From Sphingobacteriaceae bacterium (GTDB lineage: Bacteria; Bacteroidota; Bacteroidia; B-17B0; Aurantibacillaceae): a DNA stretch of 64,000 bases. Shown here piece after piece: positions 7,981 through 16,814 of this stretch (the first letter of the stretch is position 1; the number at the start of each line of letters is the position of its first letter). A program made the position numbers and the translations under genes. The stretch covers positions 1,054,001 through 1,118,000 of the forward strand of contig NVQB01000001.1 of NCBI GenBank assembly GCA_002319075.1. Direction: 5' to 3'. Below the pieces are notes generated by a model. It was not told where the DNA came from. It worked only from the letters and a program-made list of their open reading frames with translations, and searched no databases.

Positions 7981-10593
7981 CTATTTAGATTTTGAAAAAA
8001 AATGTAGCGTTGCTGTTAAGTTTAAAAATTTACCAAAACGTGTTTTAAAAGGAACTTGCTCTTTTACCTTACTTATAAAAGGTTGGTAGAAATTCCTAAG
8101 GACTCTTTGTTCTTCTACCGTTAAAGGGAAAGAGCTGTATTTCATTTTCTGATAAACCGCGTTAAAATCAAAAAATTGAGTTGAAAATTTTGCATCTACC
8201 GATTTTAAATAATCGTTTGGCCGCAGAGGATCAGCCTCTATGCCAAGTTGATTCAAATAGTATAAGCACGCGGTATAGCGGGCGTAGCCACTGCCATCTT
8301 TTTCAGATCTAGCTCTATTATCCATATACATCCAAATACTCCAGGGGAGAAGAAATAATATAAGCACTAAACTCACAAGGGATATTAAGGTAATCCAAAG
8401 AACTTTGATCCAGTCAACATCCGTGTTAATTTCCGTCTTCCCATTTTCCTTTTGCTTCCTGGTGGGATCCTTTGTCATGATTTTAATCTCATCAATAGGC
8501 ACAGGCACCGGAAGTTTTTTCACAATACCATCCACGTTATCATTTTTTAAAGCATAAATCGTTTTCAATACTTCCGCGTGTGAAACAGCGGTAACATGCA
8601 TACCTTCCTTCAAGGCACTAAAATTTGTTATTCCTGTGTCACTGGTTATAGTAGCTAAAGAGATGTCTGCTAAAAGATCTGTTCCTTTACTTGTATAATC
8701 TGTATCATGGTAAAGAAGCTTTTCAACACTCATTGTCAGTCTTTTTTGCTTTTGATCCACAAATTTAATCTGTCCATCTGCCACCAAAAAAGTCTTCATC
8801 ACATTTTCCGGAGGTGTGCCATCAGGTTGTGAAGCCTGTTGTGTATTAACATCCGGAATGGTTGTATCGAAATCAATCCAACCAAATTCGTTGAAATATA
8901 CTTGTACCCAGGCGTGCGCCTGATCTCTGTAAAACCAATACCAACCGGGGTTTTTATTACTCCTGTCAGTTGTAGAAAAGCCAACTGCCACACGGGATGG
9001 AATTCCTAAAGAACGCAACATAAATAAAGTTGCGCCTGCAAAATAAGCACAATATCCTTTACGGTTCTCTAATAAAAAATATGTAAGCTTGTTAGCGCTT
9101 GGTAAACCGGGTACGCCAGGATTATCAGAGTACTTAAACAAAGGTTGACCGAATTCATTTTTGCTTGTAAAATAATCTCTTAAAGCTAAAATCTTATCGA
9201 TAGGAGTTCTGGCATTTTTTGTAAGATTTTTTGCCAGCTCCCCGATTTTACGATACTCTGCATCTTTTGGCATGTAAGTGTAATAGTTCATAAACGCCTC
9301 ATCCGGACCTTTGATCTCGGTTACTTCCCGAAGCAATTCGAAACGTTGTTGCTGAAAATCTTCAAGCTGAACATTTCCTGCCGGATTGTAAATAAAATAA
9401 GCGCTGTTTAATTCACTCACCCACATCTTTGCCTGATAGGCACTTCTGTAGGTTTGTTTTTGTTCTTTCGGAACAGAAATAGGTTGGCAAAAGAAAGAAG
9501 TAGATGGCGCAAGAAATTCAGTAGAAGATAAACTCACATTATAAATTTCAGCTGTAACAATTTTGCGATTGCGTATTGCTAAAGAATTTTCAATTACTTT
9601 TTGATCGGTCTTTTTAAAATACAGCGGAATTTGTGATGGATCGGGATCAAATAAATCGTTGTACGGAATATTTTTATCTGTTTCGAAAGTCTGCGTAGCT
9701 GTGTCAAATTTCGTGTAATAAAAAGCAGTAAAATAAAGGGGATTTGGAGTTTTTCCGTCGCTTAAAAAATTATCAAGACGTGCTACAAAAACGAGGTCCT
9801 TATCTTTATTGAGAGAACCGGCTAGTTTTGACTGATCTTTATTCTTCACCCCACCGCCTTCATCTTTCTGAGTCATGGATTCATTTTTTTCCGTGCCTTT
9901 GCCACCCCCGGATTTGGAACCACCACCCCACTCTTTTTCAATGGCATTAAACTCATTTCTAAAAACATTCAAGAGCACCAAAAACAATACCAGAAAAAAA
10001 ACTGCAAATCCAACCAGGCGTTTACCGATAAACAACCCAAAACGCTCTTCCTCTTCATTCATATTCCGAATGAGTTCTGAAGTGTAGATTATATAAAAAG
10101 CATAAGTCAAAAATGGAACAAATGCGTTTATAAGTGCTGTAACATGAACGTCGGTTGTTTTACTTACAACTACAATTTGTATAACCAAAAGCAGCACAGC
10201 CCAGCAAACCGTAAAATATTTGGAGCGGCTAAAACCAAACCCAACAAGCCATCCGCAACAAAACAAAATAGAGAAAACTAAAAATTGTATGGAGACATAA
10301 AAGGAGTCAAACTCACTGACATTAATACTTCCCAATGATTTATAGACAATGTATTGAAGTATAAACAGAAGTCCGGCCGTTGCCCAAAACCGAAAACGAA
10401 AAGCATAAAAGATAATAGACAAAACCACTCCGGCGAAAAAATACAGCCCTTGCTTAACCCAATGATTCTCGAGAATAGAATAAAATAAATTCAGACGCCA
10501 GAGTAAATAAAATACCAAAGCCGCTGTGGGAAGAGCAAGTAAGAATAACTGCGCTACAACTTTTTTTACACTATGTAGTTTTCCTATCGCCAT
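7981..10593 (-). CDS. Membrane-bound transglutaminase-like protein (TgpA/DUF3488-type)
   Basis: The protein has 870 residues. About six hydrophobic segments fill the first ~210 residues, followed by a Gly/Ser/Lys-rich linker (near residue 225) and a large periplasmic region. The transglutaminase core is clear: cysteine in ENRKGYCAYFAGATLFMLR (about residue 512), histidine in RDQAHAWVQVYF (about 559) and aspartate in WIDFDTTIPD (about 574). One more transmembrane helix lies near residue 720, followed by a cytosolic tail. This matches TgpA-type proteins encoded with MoxR and DUF58. They are thought to crosslink or hydrolyse envelope proteins; the substrate is unknown. The start codon abuts the DUF58 stop with no gap. 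Confidence 0.85.
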   Translation of the reverse strand: MAIGKLHSVKKVVAQLFLLALPTAALVFYLLWRLNLFYSILENHWVKQGLYFFAGVVLSIIFYAFRFRFWATAGLLFILQYIVYKSLGSINVSEFDSFYVSIQFLVFSILFCCGWLVGFGFSRSKYFTVCWAVLLLVIQIVVVSKTTDVHVTALINAFVPFLTYAFYIIYTSELIRNMNEEEERFGLFIGKRLVGFAVFFLVLFLVLLNVFRNEFNAIEKEWGGGSKSGGGKGTEKNESMTQKDEGGGVKNKDQSKLAGSLNKDKDLVFVARLDNFLSDGKTPNPLYFTAFYYTKFDTATQTFETDKNIPYNDLFDPDPSQIPLYFKKTDQKVIENSLAIRNRKIVTAEIYNVSLSSTEFLAPSTSFFCQPISVPKEQKQTYRSAYQAKMWVSELNSAYFIYNPAGNVQLEDFQQQRFELLREVTEIKGPDEAFMNYYTYMPKDAEYRKIGELAKNLTKNARTPIDKILALRDYFTSKNEFGQPLFKYSDNPGVPGLPSANKLTYFLLENRKGYCAYFAGATLFMLRSLGIPSRVAVGFSTTDRSNKNPGWYWFYRDQAHAWVQVYFNEFGWIDFDTTIPDVNTQQASQPDGTPPENVMKTFLVADGQIKFVDQKQKRLTMSVEKLLYHDTDYTSKGTDLLADISLATITSDTGITNFSALKEGMHVTAVSHAEVLKTIYALKNDNVDGIVKKLPVPVPIDEIKIMTKDPTRKQKENGKTEINTDVDWIKVLWITLISLVSLVLILFLLPWSIWMYMDNRARSEKDGSGYARYTACLYYLNQLGIEADPLRPNDYLKSVDAKFSTQFFDFNAVYQKMKYSSFPLTVEEQRVLRNFYQPFISKVKEQVPFKTRFGKFLNLTATLHFFSKSK

Positions 10594-11958
10594 TTAGTTG
10601 ATAACGAGTTGCTGATGATCTTTTAAAAGTAACTTAAGTTCTTTTTCATTCTGCTCAATTTTAAATCTCAACTTAGACAAATTCCACGAACTTCTATAGG
10701 TTGCCGTTTTATCAGTTTCCTGCTGAATAAAGATCCACTGCAACCAATGTGTAAAATCAAGATCGTTCAAACTTTCCGTTAAGGGAACAAATACAAACGA
10801 AACGTTGTGCCCGTATCTATCTACCAGTTCTTTCACCTGCTCCACCTCACTTAAAGAAGAAAGCAAAACAACGGCAGCATCTTTTGGATCAAAAAAACTT
10901 TTGAGTTGCGTTTCAGTTTGCCAGGAAGACAGTGTTATAGCATATTTTGTTCTGTCATCATTACTGTTAGCAGACTGGGGAATCGGCTGGTCAGAGACAT
11001 AGCGCACCTCAAAACCTTTTCTCTCAAACTGCTGGTAAAGTGACCAACACATGGTTTTATAATAATTCAGGAATGGCACTTCAATTACTTCATTCCCCCG
11101 AACATCGAAAGAAGAAAAAAATGAAGGATAAAAATATATGTGTGAAGCGTAGGGATCCAAAACCTCTGGTATTCTCACAACAAGCTCTTTATTCTTAGCG
11201 TAAATCTTCCACACAATCCTTCTTACGTCATCACTGTTCTCGAAGTTTTTATAATTGATGTACTCGCCTTCTACTTTTTTAAGCTCCTCTATACGGGTAG
11301 TCTGCTCTTCTGTCTTGCGAGGAAAGGCATGGACACTTTTTATTTCCTGAACTTTCGGAGGTGTATAAAAAGAATTATTAGCCAATAAAGGAGTGGCGAA
11401 AGAAAAGAACTGAAAAAAATCTTCGAAATAAACAATTACTTTTTCAATACGGTATTCACGAATCTCGGGAAGGTCCCAGGAATAAACACCATCGAGTGCT
11501 GTATTAATAATTTTGCCCTTGCCTAGTTTTACAAGATCAAATTTTTTAGAGTAACGCGTTTCATCATAATTTAAACGAATGCGAATGTAACCCAGCAATG
11601 GTTGTAAAATGGGATGAATGTAGATAGAAACTTTTTGTTTGCTCCCGTCTTCTGTAGAAGTGGTGGTAAGACGTACTAGAATTCCACGCCGCCGTTGCTG
11701 CAACTTAAAATACACAAAAGCCACACTTACAGAAAGCATTCCCAGGCAAAGAATAAAAGATCCAACAAATAAAGCAAGCGACAATAAAAGCTTAAAAATA
11801 TCTTTGTAAGACGAATCAGGTATTTCAGAAGCCCGATGCAACCAGCGATAACCAAGAAAAGCGGCCAAAGCAAATAAAAGAAAATAGAGTGTAAACGGAA
11901 GATAAAATCCAATGCGCTTTCCTAAAAAAAGTAACTTTTTTAAACGCGACCTGATCAT
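10594..11958 (-). CDS. DUF58 domain membrane protein
   Basis: The protein has 454 residues. Two transmembrane helices (about residues 17-40 and 55-85) precede a soluble region. The DUF58 signature appears as GEYINYKNFENSDDVRRIVWKIYAK followed by KELVVRIPE, a variant of the usual Y..GD..R.I.W...A....L.V. A VWA-like fold follows (AVVLLSSLSE). DUF58 proteins are regular partners of MoxR ATPases. It is the first gene of the operon DUF58-transglutaminase-MoxR-TPR; about 65 nt separate it from the next minus-strand gene upstream. Family assignment is good; molecular role unknown. Confidence 0.8.
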   Translation of the reverse strand: MIRSRLKKLLFLGKRIGFYLPFTLYFLLFALAAFLGYRWLHRASEIPDSSYKDIFKLLLSLALFVGSFILCLGMLSVSVAFVYFKLQQRRRGILVRLTTTSTEDGSKQKVSIYIHPILQPLLGYIRIRLNYDETRYSKKFDLVKLGKGKIINTALDGVYSWDLPEIREYRIEKVIVYFEDFFQFFSFATPLLANNSFYTPPKVQEIKSVHAFPRKTEEQTTRIEELKKVEGEYINYKNFENSDDVRRIVWKIYAKNKELVVRIPEVLDPYASHIYFYPSFFSSFDVRGNEVIEVPFLNYYKTMCWSLYQQFERKGFEVRYVSDQPIPQSANSNDDRTKYAITLSSWQTETQLKSFFDPKDAAVVLLSSLSEVEQVKELVDRYGHNVSFVFVPLTESLNDLDFTHWLQWIFIQQETDKTATYRSSWNLSKLRFKIEQNEKELKLLLKDHQQLVIN

Positions 11959-12023
11959 ATACTTGCTTATCTTTTTTTTAAAGCTAATACTTTTTTCATT
12001 CAGAATCCAGGACCCTTCAGCCT

Positions 12024-13097
12024 TTAACGTAATTTCTTTTTTGCTCTCACGTATTGATCGGGCCAGTCGACATCCTGCCCAAGTTCGTGAGCAGCATGCA
12101 AGGGAAAATAAGGGTCACGTAACAATTCGCGAGCCATAAATACCAGATCCGCGCGATTGTCAACAATGATAGACTCCGCTTCCTGCGCAGTCGTAATAAG
12201 TCCCACAGCACCGGTCCTTATCTCACTATTTTTCCGAATACTTTCTGCGAGATCGGTTTGATACATTGGTTTTAATTCTATTTTTACACCATGTACATTT
12301 CCACCGGTAGAACAATCTATAAGATCAACATCCAGTTCTTTTAAAACTTTTGCCAGTTCAATAGAATCCTTTTCAGTCCAGCCGCCCTCTGCATATTCTG
12401 TAGCAGAAAGGCGCACAAATAAAGGAAGTTCAGTAGGCCATACCGTGCGGACAGCTTCTACCAGCTCTCTTAAAAAGCGCGTACGATTCTCAAAACTTCC
12501 ACCATAATTATCGGTGCGGGTATTGCTAAGCGGCGATAAAAATTCGTGAATTAAATACCCATGGGCCCCATGTAGTTCAACGATTTTAAAACCGGCTTTC
12601 AGTGCGCGTTCTGCCCCATCTTTAAACCGCTTTACCAAAGTCTTAATTTCAACCTTCGTTAATTCTTTTGGAATAGGATCACCTTCTTTAAAAGCAATCG
12701 CACTCGGAGCAACCGTCTCCCAACCACCATCGTTCATTCCAATAGCCTGGCCACCTTTAAAGGGCGATTCCATGCTGGATTTACGGCCTGCATGCGCAAG
12801 CTGAATGCCCGGAACGGCGCCGTGGGTTTCTACAAAAGTGGTAATGCGTTTTAAATGTTCTATGTGTTCGTCTTTCCAGATACCGAGATCAGAAGGAGAT
12901 ATTCTTCCTTCCGGAACAACCGCCGTGGCTTCCGTAAAAACCAACCCCGCTCCTCCAACTGCTCTGCTTCCCAAATGCACGAGGTGCCATTCACCGGCAA
13001 AACCATCCAGGCTGGAGTATTGACACATAGGTGAAACTACCAGTCTGTTTTTAATAGTGATTGATTTTATTTGTACCGGTGTGAAAAGTTCTGCCAT
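12024..13097 (-). CDS. NADH:flavin oxidoreductase, old yellow enzyme family (YqjM-like)
   Basis: The protein has 357 residues, an FMN TIM barrel of the thermophilic-like (YqjM) class. The motifs are all present: LFTPVQIKSITIKNRLVVSPMCQYSS with the class-typical cysteine, QLAHAGRKSS, ELHGAHGYLIHEFLSPLSN with the substrate-binding His pair, TDNYGGSFENRTRF, and a C-terminal DLVFMARELLRDPYFPL. Such enzymes reduce activated C=C bonds with NAD(P)H. I chose the ATG at 13097: a TATTTTTG -7 box lies at 13118-13125 on the minus strand, so the longer frame to 13343 would extend past the promoter. It is a single-gene unit, convergent with nothing. Confidence 0.93.
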   Translation of the reverse strand: MAELFTPVQIKSITIKNRLVVSPMCQYSSLDGFAGEWHLVHLGSRAVGGAGLVFTEATAVVPEGRISPSDLGIWKDEHIEHLKRITTFVETHGAVPGIQLAHAGRKSSMESPFKGGQAIGMNDGGWETVAPSAIAFKEGDPIPKELTKVEIKTLVKRFKDGAERALKAGFKIVELHGAHGYLIHEFLSPLSNTRTDNYGGSFENRTRFLRELVEAVRTVWPTELPLFVRLSATEYAEGGWTEKDSIELAKVLKELDVDLIDCSTGGNVHGVKIELKPMYQTDLAESIRKNSEIRTGAVGLITTAQEAESIIVDNRADLVFMARELLRDPYFPLHAAHELGQDVDWPDQYVRAKKKLR

Positions 13098-13117
13098 AAT
13101 TTTAATGTTGATCTTCA

Positions 13118-13125
13118 CAAAAATA
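13118..13125 (-). promoter_or_regulatory. -7 promoter element of the old yellow enzyme gene
   Basis: TATTTTTG on the minus strand matches TAnnTTTG and lies 20 nt before the chosen ATG at 13097. I see no convincing -33 TTTG at the usual 19-nt spacing. Confidence 0.45.
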
Positions 13126-13233
13126 ACATTACAGGCAGAATATAAACGTGAAAAAATCACAAGAGGATCTGCCCCAAATTTGGCGCCCGGCTTGGAAAAA
13201 AAATGTAAATTGTCGGCCAGTAATAACCCAAAT

Positions 13234-14094
13234 ATGATCAGGCTTCTAATTGTCTTTCTATTTTCTTTTATATGTTTTTCCTGCGAAACTCTTTTCGAAG
13301 ACGAAGATCTTAAAATCATATACTTTCCAAATAGCGATCTCATAAAACAATCTATAGAATATAAAGACGGTAAAAAATCAGGCGCCTTTAAAGAATTTTA
13401 CAGAAATGGAAATCCAAAAACCATTCAGCATTACCGAAACGATACGCTTACTGACACTTCTTTCTTCTTCTTCGAAAACGGCGTGCTCGGTAGTCTGCAA
13501 ATTTTTAAAAATGGTGGCAAAACAGGTTGCTGGAAAAAATTTAATAAGCAGGGGCGCGAATACTGGAATGTTACTTTTAAGAACGGACTACTGGATGGCA
13601 AGGCCGAAGAATACAGTTACAGAACCATTCGCCTGCTAACCCGCAATAACTATTTTCAGGGAAAGAAACAGGGTCGACAGGAATCCTATTATCCTAACGG
13701 CAAGCCAAAGTCTATTACGTATTTCGAAGATGGCTTGGAATCAGAGAACGCACAGGAATGGGATGAAAAAGGAAAAGAAATACATAATGATTTTAGTATT
13801 CACGTTACTGAGAAAAATTTAGTGTTACTCGAAAATAAACTAACTTACTACATAACGCTGGACAATCCTCAACCAGACGATTGTGTCTATGAAATACAGT
13901 CACCCCAGATTTCTAAAAAAATTGTGACTATTCGCCGTCTCGAAAAAAATGGCAACAGTCATATCACAGACTACTACATCAGTAAAGGCGGCTTCGTGAT
14001 GGAAGAAGTGCACATTGCTGTTTTTCGTAAAACTGCATTGGGAAATCAGATTGTAAAGCGCAGTAAATTTATGGCGTCTGCAAATAATTTCTAG
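13234..14094 (+). CDS. MORN/YwqK-type repeat lipoprotein
   Basis: The 286-residue protein starts at the ATG at 13234, giving a signal sequence ending in a likely lipobox (SFICFSCE). A longer frame from 13057 runs through the divergent promoter region and has no signal. The body contains MORN_2-like repeats: YKDGKKSGAFKEFYRNGNPK, FKNGLLDGKAEEY, QGKKQGRQESYYPNGKPKS and FEDGLESENAQEWDEKGKE. These are found in proteins annotated as toxin-antitoxin YwqK family antitoxins in Bacteroidota, though they are usually surface or periplasmic lipoproteins of unknown role. The last ~90 residues form a separate beta-rich domain that I do not recognise. Its stop codon directly abuts the stop of the next, convergent gene. 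Confidence 0.7.
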   Translation: MIRLLIVFLFSFICFSCETLFEDEDLKIIYFPNSDLIKQSIEYKDGKKSGAFKEFYRNGNPKTIQHYRNDTLTDTSFFFFENGVLGSLQIFKNGGKTGCWKKFNKQGREYWNVTFKNGLLDGKAEEYSYRTIRLLTRNNYFQGKKQGRQESYYPNGKPKSITYFEDGLESENAQEWDEKGKEIHNDFSIHVTEKNLVLLENKLTYYITLDNPQPDDCVYEIQSPQISKKIVTIRRLEKNGNSHITDYYISKGGFVMEEVHIAVFRKTALGNQIVKRSKFMASANNF

Positions 14095-15663
14095 TTAAGT
14101 TTGATTGAGTCGCATTTGCAAAGCAAAACTATTAGGAGCGTAGATAAGTCCCTTTTTTAAAAGTTCTCTACAACGCTTTACATTTCCCTTCTTATAATAA
14201 AAAGTCGCTCCTTCAGAATACGCTTTTTCAACGTATGCTGGTGTATGTTCAACGGTCTTGTCATCGGCAACTATAGATTCAAATTCTTTTAAATAATTAT
14301 CTCCCTTAACAGCATTTCCCAGAAGATAACTCTGGTAACCCAGTTGTAAAACACAATTACTCCTTATCCCGTTTAGCCAATTAGATGTTGCGAGAAAAGC
14401 AAAGTCTGAAGAGAATTTTTTTGCCAGGTTCAGAATTTCCTGAGCTTCCGTCATCTTCTCAGCTTTTCGCGATAATTGCGCAATGATCAAACTTCTAAGG
14501 TCAGCCGGTTCTGGATTTGCGGTATAAGCGCCAAGCAGATGCTCATAAATAATCTTATCACTTTTTTCAGCAATAAACGCTACACGTGCAAGATTGTAAT
14601 GGTAACTAAAAGCAATGTCGTTCTTTAAACCAGAATCTTTTAACGACTTGTGGATGATATTAAAAGATGCTTCATATTTTCCGTAATCAGAGCGATCAAT
14701 AAGTTGATGCTGCGTTAACCGCTGAAACTCATCTCGTATATTTTGATCAGTGATATCTACATTATCAAGCGCATTCAAGCGACATAAAATTGCAAAATCC
14801 TGTACATAATTTTGTTCATTGTAATTATTGCTTCGTACCTCCATGGCGAGCATGTACTTTAAAAGGTGCCGGTTGCGCGGGCAATCATCTAAATAACAGG
14901 CTTTTTTCATTTCCCTGGCTGCTACCGTGAATATATGATCATCTGCAGAATATAAACTGTAATTGGAATACTGCATACCTACCAGACTGCGCATAGACAC
15001 AGGCGTAGACGAGTAAAAATATTTTTCGAAGAGTTCTGAGGCGGGCCTTAAATCGTAATCCTCTTGTGGAATAACATGAACGGCATATAAATAGTCTACA
15101 TAATTTTTCACAAAACTATCACTAAAACGCATGTATCCTTTTTCCTCGCTGGTAGTCTCTACAAAAATTTTATAACTCTGCGGATAGGCAATCAAAAAAA
15201 CATGACTTGGCTTTTCCATGATCTGGAAAGGAATTCCGAGATCTGTAAAAATAAGCGCATAGAGCGCCGTTGAGGATACGCAATTGTAATATCCGTTATT
15301 AAAAATATCGCAAAAACTATTTTTGTATTCGTACTTTGTAAAGAATTTCCGGTGCACATATTGATGGATATATTTCACCTGTTTTTCTTCACTCTTACCT
15401 TTAATAGCTTCCCGTAGTTCATCCACACAAATTTTTATTCTCAGAGAAACAGTCGATAATTTAACGTCGTTGTACGTTTGAGGACTTAAAAGTAAAAGTT
15501 CAAGATAACGCGTACTTCCTGCAGTTGATTGAAAAAAAATGGTTCTTTCTTCCTGGTCTTTAAAAGTAAGGTCTCCTTTTTTTACAATAGAATCACCCTG
15601 TTGTGCTAAGCCAAATGAAGCAGACAAACAAAAGAACAAGAATAAATACACCTTAGACATCAT
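14095..15663 (-). CDS. Secreted transglutaminase-like protein with helical repeats
   Basis: The protein has 522 residues and a signal peptide (VYLFLFFCLSASFGLAQ). Residues ~90-190 look like a transglutaminase/cysteine-protease-like core: the cysteine in GYYNCVSSTALYALIFTDLG, the histidine in EKPSHVFLIAY and the acidic VETTSEE block, in the usual Cys-His-Asp/Glu order. The remaining ~300 residues are helical and TPR-like, ending in YYKKGNVKRCRELLKKGLIYAP. It may process or crosslink envelope proteins or act as an inactive scaffold. The gene is monocistronic, with 94 nt to KorB. The core assignment rests on motif order alone. Confidence 0.6.
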   Translation of the reverse strand: MMSKVYLFLFFCLSASFGLAQQGDSIVKKGDLTFKDQEERTIFFQSTAGSTRYLELLLLSPQTYNDVKLSTVSLRIKICVDELREAIKGKSEEKQVKYIHQYVHRKFFTKYEYKNSFCDIFNNGYYNCVSSTALYALIFTDLGIPFQIMEKPSHVFLIAYPQSYKIFVETTSEEKGYMRFSDSFVKNYVDYLYAVHVIPQEDYDLRPASELFEKYFYSSTPVSMRSLVGMQYSNYSLYSADDHIFTVAAREMKKACYLDDCPRNRHLLKYMLAMEVRSNNYNEQNYVQDFAILCRLNALDNVDITDQNIRDEFQRLTQHQLIDRSDYGKYEASFNIIHKSLKDSGLKNDIAFSYHYNLARVAFIAEKSDKIIYEHLLGAYTANPEPADLRSLIIAQLSRKAEKMTEAQEILNLAKKFSSDFAFLATSNWLNGIRSNCVLQLGYQSYLLGNAVKGDNYLKEFESIVADDKTVEHTPAYVEKAYSEGATFYYKKGNVKRCRELLKKGLIYAPNSFALQMRLNQT

Positions 15664-15757
15664 GAAGACAGGGGAATAATAGCGCTAAATCTACAAAATA
15701 AATGGGGATCGCTAAAAACCATGTTATTATTCAAGAAACGCTTTAATGCTTTAGGTG

Positions 15758-16810
15758 TTACCTGAATTCCGCATTAATGTCCTTCAACATTTCCGAGCCC
15801 GGGCAAAGATCTTTGGCAGAGAGCGTATTCAAAGGTTTTTCAGTAGAGTTAATCGTGTGATGCAGATCTTTTGTTTCAGGATTCATATATAAAAGGCCGG
15901 TAAGAATTTCACCTTTTTCCTTTGCATTCATCATGGCGTTCACCGCAGAACGTTTATCTAAAGGATCCCAGTCTTTCGCTAATTTATTTAATTGGATAAA
16001 AGAACCATCATGCATTTTTACTTTTTCTACACTCCCTTCCTTGTAATTAGCGGTGATCTCTTTCATCTCTGGAACAAAATCGATGGTAGCAGTAGCTTCC
16101 ACATGTTCTCTTACATAGTCGTAAGATTTTGTAGATCCAACATTGTTATTAAAGGTTACGCAAGGGGAAATCACATTTATAAATGCAAAACCAGGATGCA
16201 TTATTGCAGCCTTCATTAAAGGAATTAATTGCGCTTTATCACCGGAAAAACTTTGTGCTACAAAAGTAGCGCCTAGCTCTATGGCAAGACTTGCAAGATC
16301 TATAGACTCAAAAGGATTTACCTGTCCACTTTTATTTTTCGAACCCAGATCGGCTGTTGCAGAATCCTGTCCTTTTGTTAAACCATAACACCCATTATTC
16401 ATAACCACATACACCATATTGAGATTTCTTCGTACCACATGTACAAACTGTCCCATACCAATGCTGGCAGTATCTCCGTCGCCCGAAACACCGAAATAAA
16501 TCAAATCTCGGTTAGCAAGATTCGCCCCCGTCGCAACAGAAGGCATTCTTCCATGTACCGAATTAAAACCATGTGAATTACTTAAAAAATAAGCAGGAGT
16601 TTTCGAAGAGCAACCAATGCCTGATAATTTCGCGAGACGATGTGGCTCAATGTTTAATTCAAAAGCGGCCTGAATAACCGAAGCGCTGATAGAATCATGT
16701 CCGCAACCTGCACAGAGTGTAGATAGCGAACCTTCATAGTAATCAACAGTATAACCGAGTTTATTGGTGGGTAAGGCTGGGTGACGGAATTTAGGGCGTA
16801 CGTAGCTCAT
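15758..16810 (-). CDS. korB: 2-oxoacid:ferredoxin oxidoreductase, beta subunit
   Basis: The protein has 350 residues. It binds thiamine diphosphate and an iron-sulfur cluster: CAGCGHDSISASVI and SGIGCSSKTP supply cluster cysteines, and GDGDTASIGMGQFVHVVRRN...VMNNGCYGLTKGQ is the GDG...NN ThDP-binding motif. In complex with the alpha/gamma subunit it oxidatively decarboxylates 2-oxoacids (2-oxoglutarate is the usual one in Bacteroidota) to acyl-CoA and reduced ferredoxin. It starts 4 nt after the korA stop, so the two are translationally linked. 2-Oxoglutarate is inferred from family; pyruvate or branched-chain substrates are possible. Confidence 0.92.
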   Translation of the reverse strand: MSYVRPKFRHPALPTNKLGYTVDYYEGSLSTLCAGCGHDSISASVIQAAFELNIEPHRLAKLSGIGCSSKTPAYFLSNSHGFNSVHGRMPSVATGANLANRDLIYFGVSGDGDTASIGMGQFVHVVRRNLNMVYVVMNNGCYGLTKGQDSATADLGSKNKSGQVNPFESIDLASLAIELGATFVAQSFSGDKAQLIPLMKAAIMHPGFAFINVISPCVTFNNNVGSTKSYDYVREHVEATATIDFVPEMKEITANYKEGSVEKVKMHDGSFIQLNKLAKDWDPLDKRSAVNAMMNAKEKGEILTGLLYMNPETKDLHHTINSTEKPLNTLSAKDLCPGSEMLKDINAEFR

Positions 16811-16814
16811 AAAT

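Noticed and set aside
13098-13343. Longer start for the old yellow enzyme
   Set aside because: It would place the -7 element inside the protein and adds residues not found in the family.
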